A stretch of DNA of 64,000 bases from Triplophysa rosa. Taxonomy: Eukaryota > Chordata > Actinopteri > Cypriniformes > Nemacheilidae. The stretch lies in assembly GCF_024868665.1 (NCBI RefSeq), contig NC_079896.1:2931705-2995704 (forward strand). The letters run 5' to 3'. Position numbers and translations under genes: made by a program. Below the pieces are notes generated by a model. That model did no database searches and was not told the origin of the DNA. It saw nothing but the letters and a program-made list of their open reading frames with translations. Positions within the stretch are counted from its first letter, which is position 1. Every line of letters starts with the position of its first letter. Below, one piece after another: positions 1-12,965 of this stretch.

Positions 1-270
1 GAGATGTCTGCTGTCAGACGTCATATAGACATCTAGAAGATGTCTGTAAGATGTTTATGATTTAGAATGGATGTACAACAGCTCTTTCTAAGATGTTTAG
101 CAGATGTTTGTAAGCAGCAGATCTCCAGATCTTTAGCAGACGTATTACAGACGTTCAGACGTCTCCGAGACGTATTGCAGATGAGCAAACTATGTATTGC
201 AGATGTCTTACAGATGTAAATGCAGACGTCAAATAGACGTAAACCAGATGGATTGTGCTATCTGGGTAGC
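1..270. repeat. Degenerate AGATGT/GACGTCT-rich repeat
   Basis: The stretch is built from imperfect copies of short words such as AGATGTCT, CAGACGTC and TAGACGT in both orientations. It carries no open frame. The composition resembles terminal parts of dispersed DNA elements common in cyprinid genomes, but I cannot name the family. It lies inside the first intron of magi3 and is cut by the window edge. Confidence 0.5.
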
Positions 271-312
271 AGATACAACTGTTGACTTCTTAAATGTACC
301 AGCAAATAAAAT

Positions 313-681
313 GAAAGGAATAGTTCACCCAAAAATGTTTAAATAAAAAAAACGATAATAATAACTAAATTGAAACTAAAACCAGTGTATCTAATAATTA
401 AATGCAAATATGGCAAACATTGAGATCCATACATCACTTTACTGTACATACAGTACATTTAGAGATCCCAAATTCTCATTTCTTCTCATGTGTCTCTGGA
501 GAAAATGTCCTCCAACAACCAGTCACAAGACACGTGAGAACCAATTTTGGTTATAAAATGACAGATATTTTTAATTAAAAAAACTTTGTAATCAGCTGAA
601 TTCATGTAAGTTTTATAGGTCTACATCTGGGATATGCCACGAGGGGGAGGATTTTCATTTTTGCGTGAGCTGTTTCTTTAA
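313..681. repeat. TTAA-end foldback element, degraded copy
   Basis: The left end carries AGGAATAGTTCACCCAAAAA and the right end a degenerate complement finishing in TTTAA. These are the ends of the short palindromic family seen at several other places in this window (21391, 37141, 43030, 58888). The interior is divergent. The family resembles the Angel-type inverted-repeat elements described in zebrafish; that name is from memory and not certain. Confidence 0.55.
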
Positions 682-1734
682 CATAAAGTAATAATGACCA
701 AAACATCTACTTCATTTATTAATCTTAGTTCATCTTCAAAAAATAATATTAACAACAGCAAAAAAAACATATCGCATTTACACAGAAGCACAAGAACGGT
801 CAAACATAAACAAGTGATCAAACCTAGATATTTCACCCAAGCTGAACCAAACGCCCTCAATAACGCCCAGATAACCGAATTGTGTTGAATTACATGGTTA
901 ATTAATTAATGCCCATGCTAGAGCTCCATACAACAGCGTTTAAATGCGCTCGCTACGAGAGACTGTGTCACTTTGATTACTGTGCTGCAAACTAGAAACG
1001 CTTTCCCGCTGTCACCCACAAGCTTCAATCTCCTGCTGTAAACAACCACTCCAACACAGCCGCCCGTCATACATACTATGCTACTATTAACTGAGCTGTA
1101 CATGGGGAAGAAAACAACATCATGCTATATGGGGGCCTATCAGACAGCGCACAAAATGCTAAACCGTTTGCACCGATATAAAGCTCTGATTGGTCCATCA
1201 GTAAATGAGAGGACCTCGGGCGGCTTGAGAATTTTTCCGGCTTGTTAATGTGTTGCATCCACTTGACTGACCATCACGGGTGAGTCATTTGCAACAAATA
1301 GCCGTCTCAACATCAGACCTCATGTCACAGAGAGACATTTAAACCTTTCTGGTTTTATTGCAGCTGGTTTTTAACCAGACTCCCACGAGCACAGGTTGAA
1401 TTGAACCGCCGCTTTGCTGTCGATATGTGCAAACAAATCGACGTGGTTCTAAAGGACTCCGCGGGGTGGACGGGGGAGACGGGGGCGCTACGTGTTCGAG
1501 CTGCAAGGCAAATTGTTTGCTTTTTAGTTCCATGAGTGAGATTTACTACATGGCATGATTTGCTCAAACGTCATTTGCTCAAAAGCATATTGTCTGTTGA
1601 TATTACCGTGGTACATTTCTGTCAGGTTAGAGTCAAGGTTTTAACCAAAACATGCATCTTTTTTTGATGGTGGTGTTGACCAATTGTAGTACTTATGATA
1701 TTTATGGTGGAAACTATAAATAAATTGCTGATCC

Positions 1735-2249
1735 CACGTGAAAAATACTTTAGTATTTACTACATTGTATTTGTCCTTAGTATTTACTGAAATGTACCCT
1801 AGTATACTCAAGTATATTACAGCAGTGGTTCTCAAACTTTTTCGTTGTAAGGCCCCCTTTGTGTAGAGTGCATCGCTTTGTGGCCCCCCCAAATAAAGAC
1901 TTATAATCTTAAATTTAATATTTTTATTTAAACAGAAACATATTCGGTTATACAATGCTGAAACATCAATTCTTTTGTCTGGTGGTCTTATTTTTCTGAT
2001 GTTTGATTGCATAAAATCTATGATCAATTTCTATATTTCATAAAATGCCACAAAATCTGTGGCCCCCCTGGATCCATCTCGGGGCCCCCAGTTTGAGAAC
2101 TACTGTATTAGAGTACAATATGAGTTGTTTACTATCTTAAAGTATAATTGCTATAGTAAACTGTGGTATACTACAGAGTGTTATAGCAATTATACTATAG
2201 TGAATTGTATAGTATAGTATACCACAGTTTAGTATTTTTTCATGTGAGT
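1735..2249. repeat. Outer MITE interrupted by a hAT-type MITE
   Basis: The left end reads CACGTGAAAAATACTTTAGT and the right end is its near complement, TTTAGTATTTTTTCATGTG, so the pair forms terminal inverted repeats. The interior is rich in TATACTA/TAGTATA words. A second element with 8-bp target duplications sits inside it at 1823-2105. A similar AT-rich sequence with related ends is seen near 52130-52780. Confidence 0.55.
1823..2105 (+). mobile_element. hAT-type non-autonomous element (MITE), copy 1
   Basis: Terminal inverted repeats begin CAGTGGTTCTCAAACT and end in the near complement AGTTTGAGAACTACTG. The flanks TATTACAG (1815-1822) and TATTAGAG (2106-2113) match at seven of eight positions, as expected for the 8-bp target duplication of the hAT superfamily. 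The interior is C/G-rich with the words GGCCCCC and GTGTAGAGTGCAT. A copy in the opposite orientation lies at 57889-58187. There is no transposase. Confidence 0.75.
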
Positions 2250-2837
2250 GCAAAGTGAATCTGAAGAGAAAAATTATGACGCAAAAGAATCTGGTTAAAA
2301 TTTACTTTTAATTATGAATCAATTAATATAATTATATTAAAAGATGATATTACAGAAAATCTTAAACAGAAGTTAAGAACTAAAAACAAAAATGTTAAAA
2401 ACAATATATAATTGGTTAGTTGACAAATATATCGTAAATGTGTAGTAAGAAAGAAAAACTAACAATGGAGATAAATCTCTCTTATAAATATTAATAATAT
2501 AAAATAATATATGAACAGTTTTCCTCTAAATGTTCAAAATGTAACACACCGTATATTTAAATTTAAATAAAATATAATAATAAAATAATCAACCAACCAA
2601 CCGTATTTACATCAGGGGTGAGCCCCTTTTCTATTCTTGTAAAAAAATGCCTGTAACCATAGTAACCATAACTAAAATAAACAACCACAGATGGTGTCTC
2701 TAACACCCCCAAATGTCTTATAATTGACAAAAAATTTTAACGAACATATCCAAGGTCACATTCTTAAGTTCATTTGTCAAATCTTTTAATGTTTTTTCTT
2801 TATGTACTTCATTATTTACAGTATAACAGTAATTAAC

Positions 2838-3008
2838 AGTATAAACAGGGGATTCCAGTACAGCTCCTGAAGGACTTTTGTTCTGACTGTAACCCTATAG
2901 TCAAACACATCTGAACCAGATAATCGAGGCCGTCAGGATGACTTCAAAATCTCAGGCAGGTGTGTTTGATCAAGGTGGTCCCACATGAGCAGGACTAGAG
3001 ACCCCTAT
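2838..3008. repeat. Dispersed repeat fragment (CAGGTGTGTTTGATCAAG type)
   Basis: It contains AAACACATCTGAACCAG and, further on, CAGGCAGGTGTGTTTGATCA, arranged as a loose palindrome. This is the core of a short dispersed DNA repeat I know as abundant in teleost introns. The copy is divergent and no target duplication was resolved. Confidence 0.45.
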
Positions 3009-3408
3009 AGTGTAGTGCGTGGCATTTGGATTCTGGTCACACAACACACATTAACCAAAACAAAACTGACAACCGTATTCTGCCGCTGTGCTAACACATG
3101 CGTAACAAAAGCCTGATACCTCGACAAAGGTATTTTCTTGTGGGTTTACAGTTATATCACAACAAAGAGGAAATTCCTAAATGTTTTACATAAGAATTAA
3201 TCTTGCCAACACATTGTTTCCGGATTTATGTGGAACGAGAAACACCCACAAAACACACAGATGCAGGAACAGGCCGAGCCAGTTTTCTTGAGCAGACCAC
3301 ACACAAACGCACACAGATATGAAGTCAATGTGTCTTGTAGCAGACGTACTCATTTCCTACCAGAAATGTTTTGTCATTCCTTTATCATGAACTAAAACAC
3401 ACCTGCAT

Positions 3409-3910
3409 CAGTGTTGGGTGTAACTAGTTACTAAGTAATTAGTTACTGTAATTTAATTACTTTTCCCTTGAACAAGTAAAGTAAGGGATTACTCAAATTT
3501 TTTCTGTAATTTAATTACAGTTACTTCTGATGTAATTAAACTAAATACTTTGTGTAATATATGTGTGTGCTGACATCAAAATTCAAAGTCTAACTTAAAA
3601 ATCCGTGTTTCAATGTATAATTCTCACATTTGTAATACTTTGGTCTGTTAATAATACTACTTTATATAGTTTTATATTATTTATTTGAATGAACTAAAAG
3701 AGCCGTTTCATATCTATCCTTGAATCAATTCTAACCAAGGTTTACATTTAGTCATTTAGCAGGTTGATGTAGGATATAGAAAGTAATTAGTAATAAGTAA
3801 CTAAATACTTTTTGGAGAGAGTAATTTGTACAGTAATCTAATTACACTATTGAATATGTAATTAGTAACTAGTAATTCATTACTTTTTCAGAGTAACTTA
3901 CCCAACACTG
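3409..3910. mobile_element. hAT-type MITE with perfect 8-bp duplication
   Basis: The ends are CAGTGTTGGG and CCCAACACTG, perfect complements. The flanking bases are ACCTGCAT on both sides (3401-3408 and 3911-3918), a perfect 8-bp target duplication diagnostic of hAT transposition. The 502-bp interior is AT-rich and made of GTAATTA/TAATTAC words, giving an extended palindromic character. A 5'-truncated copy lies in a padi2 intron at 39725-40165. Confidence 0.85.
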
Positions 3911-6349
3911 ACCTGCATACCAAAGATATGTTTGGTACTAGTGCGGTGCACACAAAAAACTGCATGAATACTACGAAGTGTTAACTAAAAATAGTATGTG
4001 AAACATTCGTATCATGCATTGAAGCATGCAACACAGTAGTACGCTAGTATTCAAGAAAAGTCAAAAATACCACGCTCTCAAAAAGAGTTGCATTATGAAC
4101 ACACGCTACGGACATGCCCCTGAGCATTCTGGGAAATGAAAAAACTTACAGTATAACAAATCACATACACACTGACAACAACAACAACATAAATAAATAA
4201 TATATCAAATCATTAACATTCCTGTCGATATTCAACCCTGTTACACATGCACACGCTATTCCCACAAAGGATTATAAACACACGTTATGAGTATCATGAA
4301 ATGAGCCTCCCATCATTTCAGCACCACTGGCCTCTGACTCACCCGGAGGGGACGTAACCCATAGCAACACCCACAATGAGAGGACCGCTTGACTCCGGGA
4401 AAGATGCGTCAAGCATTCCATGTAACCACAAATACGTGCGAGGGTTTCTAAATCCTATACGTCTATAAAAGATGTGACTTTGATTAAATGAAAAAGAGAG
4501 AGAGAGAGCACTTGAAGCAGAAAGCTCGCCCGCCGCTGTGGTCTGCCACGTTGGATCAGACAAGAGCATCTGATGGCTCAATGTGAACGCTGACCAATAA
4601 TAGAAACAGTTTGGCGAGAAACCCAGAGGAAGAAGGGCAAGAGAGAGATAGAGAGCGGAGAAATGAGAGAATAACAAGGCCGAGCCAGACCGCCGTCTGA
4701 AAACCGATGGCCTTAGGGTCCATCATTTGCTCTTCCACTCTCCTTTCTATTCTGAGGGATGGAGGTTGAAGGGAAATGCTATACTTTCTCACCCCAAGAA
4801 TGAACCCAGCGTATGTCCTCTGTATCTCTTTAAAAGTACAATTGAAACAGCTTTGACGGCACATATGAACATGTTCACTAGGCCTTAACACAAGACACAG
4901 TCTAGACTTCAGGCCAACTAAAAATGTTTTTGAAATGTTACTTAAAATAAAAGGCTGAATAAGAGCCACGGATTAGAATGCTGTCCATTTTAACACGCTG
5001 TTTAATATACAGTACACACTGAAACTAGATTAACCTTCCATGCATGTCGTGTGCTTATATTCTCGTCTTCTGTTAAGTTCAGGTTTATCGGTGCACGTTT
5101 TCCATAAAGCCCACGTTAATGAGTGTTAATTGCCAAATGCACTATTATGTTTTTTCCACAAATAGCTTTAATACAGGTGGGCAGCATTTGAGGTTATAAC
5201 CTCTACAACATCACCGAGAAAGCAGCAATTCCACCAAAAATGAGCATTTTGTCACTTACAAATCCATCACATGAATTCAAAAACATATGGTACTTTTAAA
5301 GTATCTTTTGTTTTGTTTTTTTGGAACTTGACAGACCCTGGTCATATATAGTATTTTTACGCTTTATGTAAAAGGAGTCACTACAATTTTTTAAAGCTGT
5401 AATCCATAACTCTATCTCTGTTTGAAACAAAAATGCAGATGGGTTCAAATCAAACTCACATTTCAGTTCTCGCAAATCCGACACTGTAAAAACATCTGTT
5501 GCCGCCTTATATTTTTAAGTACGATCAAATTGGCTTTAAAAGTAATTACTATTACATTTGTAAATGTTTTACATTACTTCAAACTTTGTTAAAAAGTCCA
5601 AATTTAAAATTGTAGCAACAAAATTTAAAACAGTAAGTTGAACTGAGTTGCACTTAATTTAAAAAACTCAAATATCTGACCGCTCAAATGATTATAAATC
5701 ATGTAAGCTTACCTTATTGTTATGAGCTAACATACCGTTTTAAATACAGATTTGTTTTACTAAAAATAAAAAATATTTTTCTTTAAATTTGATTTCTCTC
5801 TTTTTTGTGTTCCAGTTATAAAAAAAATACATGACAGATTTTTCATTTTTGACAAACTACCCTTTAAATATTCTTGGAATTTGCTGACAAAGACACCTGA
5901 CTGGAGTTCCAGAGTCGTCTAGCAAGTGAATGTGTTGAATGTTTTGATGGTAATGGACATCTGGCAGAGTGGATTGTGGGTTTGCTTGATCTCTCTGTGA
6001 GGTGTGTGTGTGAAACGGGTCATCGATACGATGAAGTATGTGATCCAGCAACAAATGCTTCTCGCATTGCTCATCTCTCATTCAGATCGAACTGGTTTTT
6101 CTCAAAGAATGGACTGCAGGCATTCTTAAAACGGCTGTCAAACAAACAGGGTGTGAAAGCCCTTCTGATTCAGAATCATGCCTATAGTCATTGTAACTTG
6201 GAATACGAAAAACTAACTAAAGACAAGCTCACCTGAGCCCAACCTTTTTAAAGGCCCATTTACACCGAGGACGATAAGTATATAAGTATTCTAGATAAGT
6301 ATACACTCTAGTATATACTCTAGATATGTATATACTCCAAAAATAAGTA

Positions 6350-6450
6350 TATACTCCAAAAAAGTTATTTGGGTCAAAAAGGGACAAACCCAAACGTTGG
6401 GTTATAAATAAACCAGTGCTGGGTTGTTTCACCCTAAAATGCTGGGATGT
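6350..6450. repeat. AACCCAGC-type MITE fragment
   Basis: It contains GACAAACCCAAACGTTGGGTTATAA, then ACCAGTGCTGGGTTGTTTCA and AAATGCTGGGA, the core words of the family found in full at 9541-9770 and 9822-10036. Only part of the element is present. Confidence 0.5.
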
Positions 6451-9400
6451 CTAATCTAAACCAATTTTGAAAATGTGATATGTAAAGACATAAGCACACA
6501 ACTTTAAAATAAACAGAATGTTGTCAGCTGTTGATCTGGATGATATAGTACATAGTTATCGTTATCTATCTTATAAGTCTTGGTATGAACGGGCCTTTAC
6601 GGGATGTTTAGAAAACTTGTCAAAAATCAGCCAGATCAAATGCAATTCATTCAAATTAACATGCATCCAATCACATGTGGACAGACGTGACAGACTGCAA
6701 GTTAAGATGAGTCTCCGATGCCGTCCGTCTGGTGTCTCCAGTGACCATGTGAGCTTGAGTTCTGTTGAGATTTCAGGCGAGAGTATCTGATTTCCTGCAA
6801 AACCGCATTACATCAGCATGTCACTGCATGTTTACATCAGACGCTCAGTGAATCTTGTGCATCTGTGTCACCCTCACCCAACGATCTTCAAGCAAAGCGC
6901 GGATCAATTAAAATGCACTAGAGACTTCCGAAGGTAAAATATGGAGGAGTATGAGTTTATAGTTTCTGATGGAGACAGTCCTGCATTTACAGTATCTCTC
7001 CTTACTGCAGGAACTGTAATAATAGCGCAAACGCATCATCAGCTACAAAACATTACAGAAAAGTGCTGGAGCATCCATACGATATACGCTAATGGTCTAT
7101 GGCCGGAGCAAACTTCCATAAAGTGAATTGATTGTTAAGATGCATATAGTACAACAGCGGGATGCATCATTTATCACAACGTAAGGTCGATTTCTGCTGA
7201 GGTCTGTAATTGTTTGGGAAGATATTAAGGATGCTTGGATTGAATGTGAACCGCTGGTGTGGATCTCGGCCGCGGTCAGCCGTGTCTAAACGGAGACGAG
7301 GTCACACACGTAAACACTTCTAAGCTAACCCTATTACACACTAAAAACTTCACAGATGCAGGGAACTAAATGTGAGCCAAATTTCATTATACAGTAATGT
7401 TTATAAAGGGAAACGTTACGCTTACTTTAAATGTGAAACTCGGGGGCCATTCACATTTCGCGTCCAAAACTGCGCGGAAAATGCCAGCAGCGGCACTTTC
7501 TCCTTTCTTCCAAAGCGTTTGGGAACTCACGCTCATCTGGCATCTGCCGTTGCTAAGCAACCATTGACCATGCTTGTCGTTAAGACGAGGTATTAACAAT
7601 AGATATATGGATTACATGCACTGAAAATACCTTGTAATAACTTTGCAACTAGATTTATTTTTGCGGTGATCATCTGCGTCTCCATCTTCGCTGAACTTGT
7701 CTATATTGCTTCACAAAAGGAAAAGCTGATCGGCTGGTTCTTGTCACATGACCCGCGCAGGATTCTGAAAAGTTAAAGTATTTTAATCTCGATGCGGTGC
7801 TGAGGCGCCTGGAAAAAGGGGCGTGTCGCACCGAATGGGTGTCTCTGCCCGTTTGAGCACGCTTTCCGCGCGTCTACATTTAAAATAACGAACATGCGAG
7901 CGCAAAAGTCGCAAAAATGTGAATTCCCACATGAAACAGCCAGTAGGCGGCGGCAATCTTTTACTGATTCAGTGAATCATTTAACTAATTCGCTCAAAAC
8001 GACTGATTTATTCCAGAACGAAGCAAGTGTCTTGACGAATTACTCACTGAATCATTATCTCGTCCGACAAAACACGGATTCATTTAGAAGAGAAACACCG
8101 CAAAAGGCAGATGTAAGTGTTCAAGTGAACGTTAATGTGTATATGTAACATTACTTACGGTCCTACGTAATAATGCCGTTAAAAAATTCGAGCGGCTTCG
8201 CAGGTATTTTGAAGCTTTAGCATCGCGATGCTACCGTGCAACCTTTGAAATAACTCAGCATGGGTTATTTACACCCAACAGTTGGGTTTGTCCATATTTT
8301 ATACAACAGTGGGTTATAACCCATCAGTTTTAAGACTGTAGCCTTTGAGAAGTTGCTAAGCAGCCAAGTTGTAACGAGTTTGCTCGGTCCCTCCTGAAAT
8401 AAGTCTATTTGATTTTCTTTGCATATTCTGACTCATTCTGAGTTTTTTGAGGTAGCATGCATGCCTGTACAGCTTTGGGGGAGATATGTTTTTATCTAAA
8501 CAGCTATGCTATTAATCACATTCATAAGCATGGGGAGATCCCATCTGTTCACAGCATAAATGATATAATCAAGAACTCGAGTCGGTAATTTGTAGCTGTA
8601 AGTATGTGCTTTGACTTTGTGGATAAACTGAAAATGATGCAATACGGTATAGGGGGAGATGGTCTCGGCAGCCCGTGTAGCATTTAACCAACAGTCAGTC
8701 TGTCAAGAGCCTGAACATTTATGACCTCCGCTGCCCTTCCACATCATTTCGGTCTCTGCCGTATTTACGGCCGTGCTGGATTACAGCAGGCAGGCAGAAA
8801 TCCCCGTCCTCATGTGGACGTTTGCATGGGGAGGTTACATAATACTCTATAATCCCCAGATAGTCCGTAATGTGTGTGTGTGCGCGCGAGAAAGAGGAAT
8901 ATAGAGAGAAAAGATGTCAGATGGACAAGAATCCACCCACAAACCATCTCTCTCTCTTTGTGCAAGAGTCGATCTTTTAATGTGCACACCTCTAACCATC
9001 CAACGTTCGGTCTCGCTGTTGGCACAGAAATTTCACGCGTCGACTTGAAATCACGGCACACTGTCAGGATAAACAAGGTCGCTGTGGCACGTGCGAAGGA
9101 CAGGGATTGTATGCTGACTAGATGCTATCCGTGTGTGTGTGTTCTCTGCTACACACACACAATGAATGTGCAAAGACTGTATTACTACGTCATTATTAAT
9201 TACACACACGTGTTACCACAAACTTGGCTCTTGCCAGCTTTAGCAACTGTTTAAACGGCCAACTGTTGTTCATCTCTTGCAGCGGGAATGCAGCGGAGCT
9301 CTGTGGGAAAGACATGTTACGCCATTCAAATCAACCTGCTCCTGTTTCTGTGTTACCCACAACAACAACAGTGAGTGCCTCTCAATCTTCAGTTTACATT

Positions 9401-9540
9401 TATTAACCTCGATATTTCAAGGGCCATCATTAGATATGCTTCTGCCGTTCAAACACACGAGTAAATGATGTTTCTTTGATCTGTTTAAAAACATTTAGAT
9501 AAACTCATTCGTTGCATTTGGTTCAGTTCAATGCATTTGC

Positions 9541-9770
9541 GCTCTAAAAAATGCTGGGTTAGTTTCAACCCAGCGTTGGGTCAGAAATGGACAAACCCCA
9601 CCGTTGTGTTGTAAATTAACCTGTGCTGGGTTGTTTCAATCCACTGTTGGGTCAAATATAAACATTTTATTGGTTAATTTAACACTCTAAAAATTGCTGG
9701 GTTATTTTTAACCCAGCGTTGGGTCAAAGACTGTTGGGTTAAAAATAACCCAGCATTTTTTAGAGAGTGG
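9541..9770. repeat. AACCCAGC-type palindromic MITE
   Basis: The left end GCTCTAAAAAATGCTGGGTT is complementary to the right end AACCCAGCATTTTTTAGAG. Internally GTTGGGTCAAA and TAACCCAGC repeat, and 9690-9767 alone can fold into a long hairpin. A related element follows at 9822-10036, with fragments at 6350, 8260 and 22203. There is no coding capacity. Confidence 0.65.
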
Positions 9771-9821
9771 TTCCATTTCAAAGAAAAACATGAAATATGT
9801 TTCAAAGCAGTACAGAATACA

Positions 9822-10036
9822 GTACACTCTAAAAGTATATATAGATTTATTTTATTTTTTTCAAAAAAGTGATGAACCCCGTCATTGGGTTGTAAAATAA
9901 CCTATGCTGGGTTGCTTCAAGCCAAAATGCTGGGTTGTTTTAAGCATTTTCTGGGTTTTAACCATTCCAATATCTGGATTTGTCCCTTTATGACCCGACG
10001 AGGGGTTGAAAATAACCCAGTATTTTTTAGAGTGTA
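9822..10036. repeat. AACCCAGC-type MITE, second copy in the cluster
   Basis: It is bounded by GTACACTCTAAAA on the left and TTTTTTAGAGTGTAC on the right, complementary ends. The inner words are TGCTGGGTTG and TAACCCAGT. It is a neighbour of the copy ending at 9770 and probably an independent insertion into the same area. Confidence 0.65.
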
Positions 10037-10121
10037 CAAACACTCTGATCAAACAGTAATTTCCAACTATTTTACAAGGTGGCTAATTCGTTTAAGTATG
10101 ATGTAAATCGTACAAAAACAT

Positions 10122-10440
10122 ATGTGACCCTAAACAACAAAACCAGTCTTAAGGGTCAGTTTTTCGAAATTGAGATTTTTACATCATCTGAAAGCTGAAT
10201 AAATAAGCTTTCCATTGTTTTATGGTTTGTTAGGATAGGACGATATTTGGTCGAGCTACAACTATTTGAAGATCTGAAATCTGAGGGTGCAAAAAATTCG
10301 AAATATTGAGAAAATCGCCTTTAAAGTTGTCTAAATCAAGTCCTTAGCATAGCATATTACTCACAAAAATAAAGTTATATATACATTTACGGTGGGAAAT
10401 TTCCAAAATATCCTCATGGAACATGATCTTTACTTAAAGG
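10122..10440. repeat. GTGACCC-type DNA repeat, right-truncated
   Basis: It begins GTGACCCTAAACAACAAAAC and runs through TCATCTGAAAGCTGAATAAATAAG and GAACATGATCTTTACTTA, matching the two more complete copies at 47310 and 56906. The matching right end CAGGGTCAC is missing; the sequence changes to another repeat (AAGGGGTCATATGG) at about 10436. Confidence 0.65.
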
Positions 10441-11412
10441 GGTCATATGGCGCGAATACGTGTTTTTCTGTGTCTTTGGTGTGTTATAAGTTGCCCATGC
10501 ATGTATTAGACACGTAAAATTGCAAAAATTAAAGATGCGTTCTATCTAAAAGCAAATGCTCACCCAGACCTGCCTGAAACGCCTCGTGTAACCAAACCCC
10601 CACAAATCTACGTCAGTTGGTGGTCTGATTTGACTAAGACCGCCCAAATGTATACAATTTGCCATGAGATTGTGTTTGTACAAACAACGGCCATTTGAAA
10701 GTTAATTTAACATACAGTCCAGAACTTAATGCATTTACTTTGGTAGCAAATAAAATTGTGTAAAACGGCTATACAAGGTGCATGTTTTGTCGATACCATG
10801 CCTGGATATTAATTTACGGTTCAAACATAAGCAAAAACAACCCCTCAACTACCTCAACGTGTTCCATTTCCCCATCTATCAGTCAATCCAACGTCATTTT
10901 CCTACCATTAGATCTCCTTCAAACATCTATCTCAGCTGAACTTCAAAGATCACCTAGAGACATTTCTTCTCATTTCCAGCTATTGTACGATTCATGTCGT
11001 TGTCATCTACAGCTGTTTATCTCTCTTCTGATTGTGTGCTGTGTGGATTCATTATCATCCTTCTCAAATTCATACAAATGCATCTCCACTTTTTCCCGAA
11101 CGCACGGGTTTCCACAGATTTGTACCGCAATCCTATTGTCGTCTTCTGCTCTGATTGTTTTACAGCTTGTGAGACATAAATGTAAAAGATTAGTCGTCTT
11201 CGTCGAAATAAAGGCAGCAAGTGCTTCTGGCAACTGAAATACAAGTCAAAGTTTGGCACACACAGACATTACACACAGAAGATGTAGAAATCTCTTTTAC
11301 GCTGGACACTCCCACATTTATTCATCTCGTTCTGCTGCATATCTGTCACTTGCTAAACAGCCACACCCCCAAACCACACCCACCATAAATGGTTCCCGTC
11401 CTCAAACTACTA

Positions 11413-11545
11413 ACCTGGTTCATTCAATTGGTAGAGCATTGTGATGCACAAGAGCACAAAGGTCACAGGTTCAAATTCCCAAAGAACAACACACATACTG
11501 ACAAAATGTACAGCAGCTGCAAGTCGCTTTGGATAAAATTCTGTG
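11413..11545 (+). repeat. tRNA-derived SINE, degraded, plus orientation
   Basis: It contains GGTAGAGCATTGTGATGCA, a box-A-like tRNA segment, then AGGTCACAGGTTCAAATTCCC, a box-B-like segment, and finally CAAGTCGCTTTGGATAAA, the tail shared with the SINE copies at 41601 and 45621. It is degenerate relative to those. Confidence 0.6.
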
Positions 11546-12965
11546 TCTCTTAACGCTGCCAAACATCAATTTCAGAGACTCGAGTAACTCGGGCACGGAT
11601 CTTTATCAAGCTACCGTACTCGACCGTTCTATTTAATATGCCCCTGCCAACAAGATGAAATACTTCCATCTTCAAAACAACAGAAACAGGAAGTTACGAG
11701 CAGAAAGCGTGAATTGTGCAAGAAGCTAACAGGTCTTTGCTTTTTACTCCGTGTTGCTGAACTCTTGATGCTCTTTTACTTCAATACTTCTGATCACAGA
11801 GAGCTGCCGGCGGTTCAATTAAGCTAATTACTGCATGCATGACATGCACTTTATTCGTAGCCTGCACACAATACCACAAGGTCCTTTCGTCCAATCACAA
11901 CCCCAGCCCGCCATGATAATGAGAGGCTGGGGAGACATTCTGTGCAAAAGGGACAAATATCGTGTGCCACAGAGCTTCATCACCGTTCGAGTTGTTTACG
12001 TAGACACAATTCCCCACCGCCGCCCGTCCTTTATTAACTAAATAAGCTGGCACAATGCCCGTGTATTGTTCATTAGCATGAAATATAGCTCGGCGCTGAC
12101 AGCCCGGATAGGATGTGCGACGGTTAACACCTTTACAGTAACTGCTGATTCACGCTTTTGATATGCAACAGAAGCATTTCTCAAAATGAACCGACACCCG
12201 GAGGAATAGTTGATAAAACCTTTAAATAAACCTTCAACAATCACATTACAGTCAGAATGCCACAAAGCCCCCCCATGCCCCGGCACGCCATCATTTTAAA
12301 ACAGTCGTGGCGGTTATTGCTCGGGTTGTGAGTGACGGAGCTGTTAGACGTCCATCATGTCTTTATACGGCTGGAAGGCCCTCGGGAGGCCATGTGGCAT
12401 GGGAGGAGAGACTTATTTGAGATAGATGAAAGGCTGAATTAACCTTTCATATGTTCTAATCAAAGGTTGGGTGTTTGGACAAAGCGTCACAGTTTCTCAT
12501 TAAATGAACTGTGGAATTGAAACCTCTGGGTGATTTCCATATCAAAGCGCTGAAAATGTTCCTGGAATTACAGTCAATGCTGCTCCCCTAGAGAGACCAA
12601 ACTATAAAAAGTTTCGCAAGCACAATGCATCAGAATTGCTAGGAACTACAATCCTCACAGTGACAGAAACGCAAGTCCTGCGAACAAACATATAGATGAA
12701 AGATCATCTCTTTTAATTCAAATAGTTCAAAAGCTATTCGTCATTTTGTGAATCATGTTTCCCAAAAATAACATGCAATAAACTAACGGTACAAAGTTAC
12801 CAGAATCAATCTGAGGTTATAAAAACCTGTGCTGTTTAATACAGAAAAAAAGTAAAGTGAGAAAAAAAAGTAAAAAAACTAACACAAACTCCCACATTGT
12901 AAAAGCTCACAGATGAGATCTCTTTCATTTCTCTTCAAGACGTCAGTAAGATTAAAATAATCTAT

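Noticed and set aside
3409..3910. Solo LTR or retroviral remnant
   Set aside because: The termini are inverted, not TG...CA direct ends, and the duplication is 8 bp, which fits a hAT MITE.
10782..11237. A 151-residue open frame in magi3 intron 1
   Set aside because: Composition is Ser/Ile/Leu-rich without domain, and it lies next to a dispersed repeat; nothing supports it as a gene.
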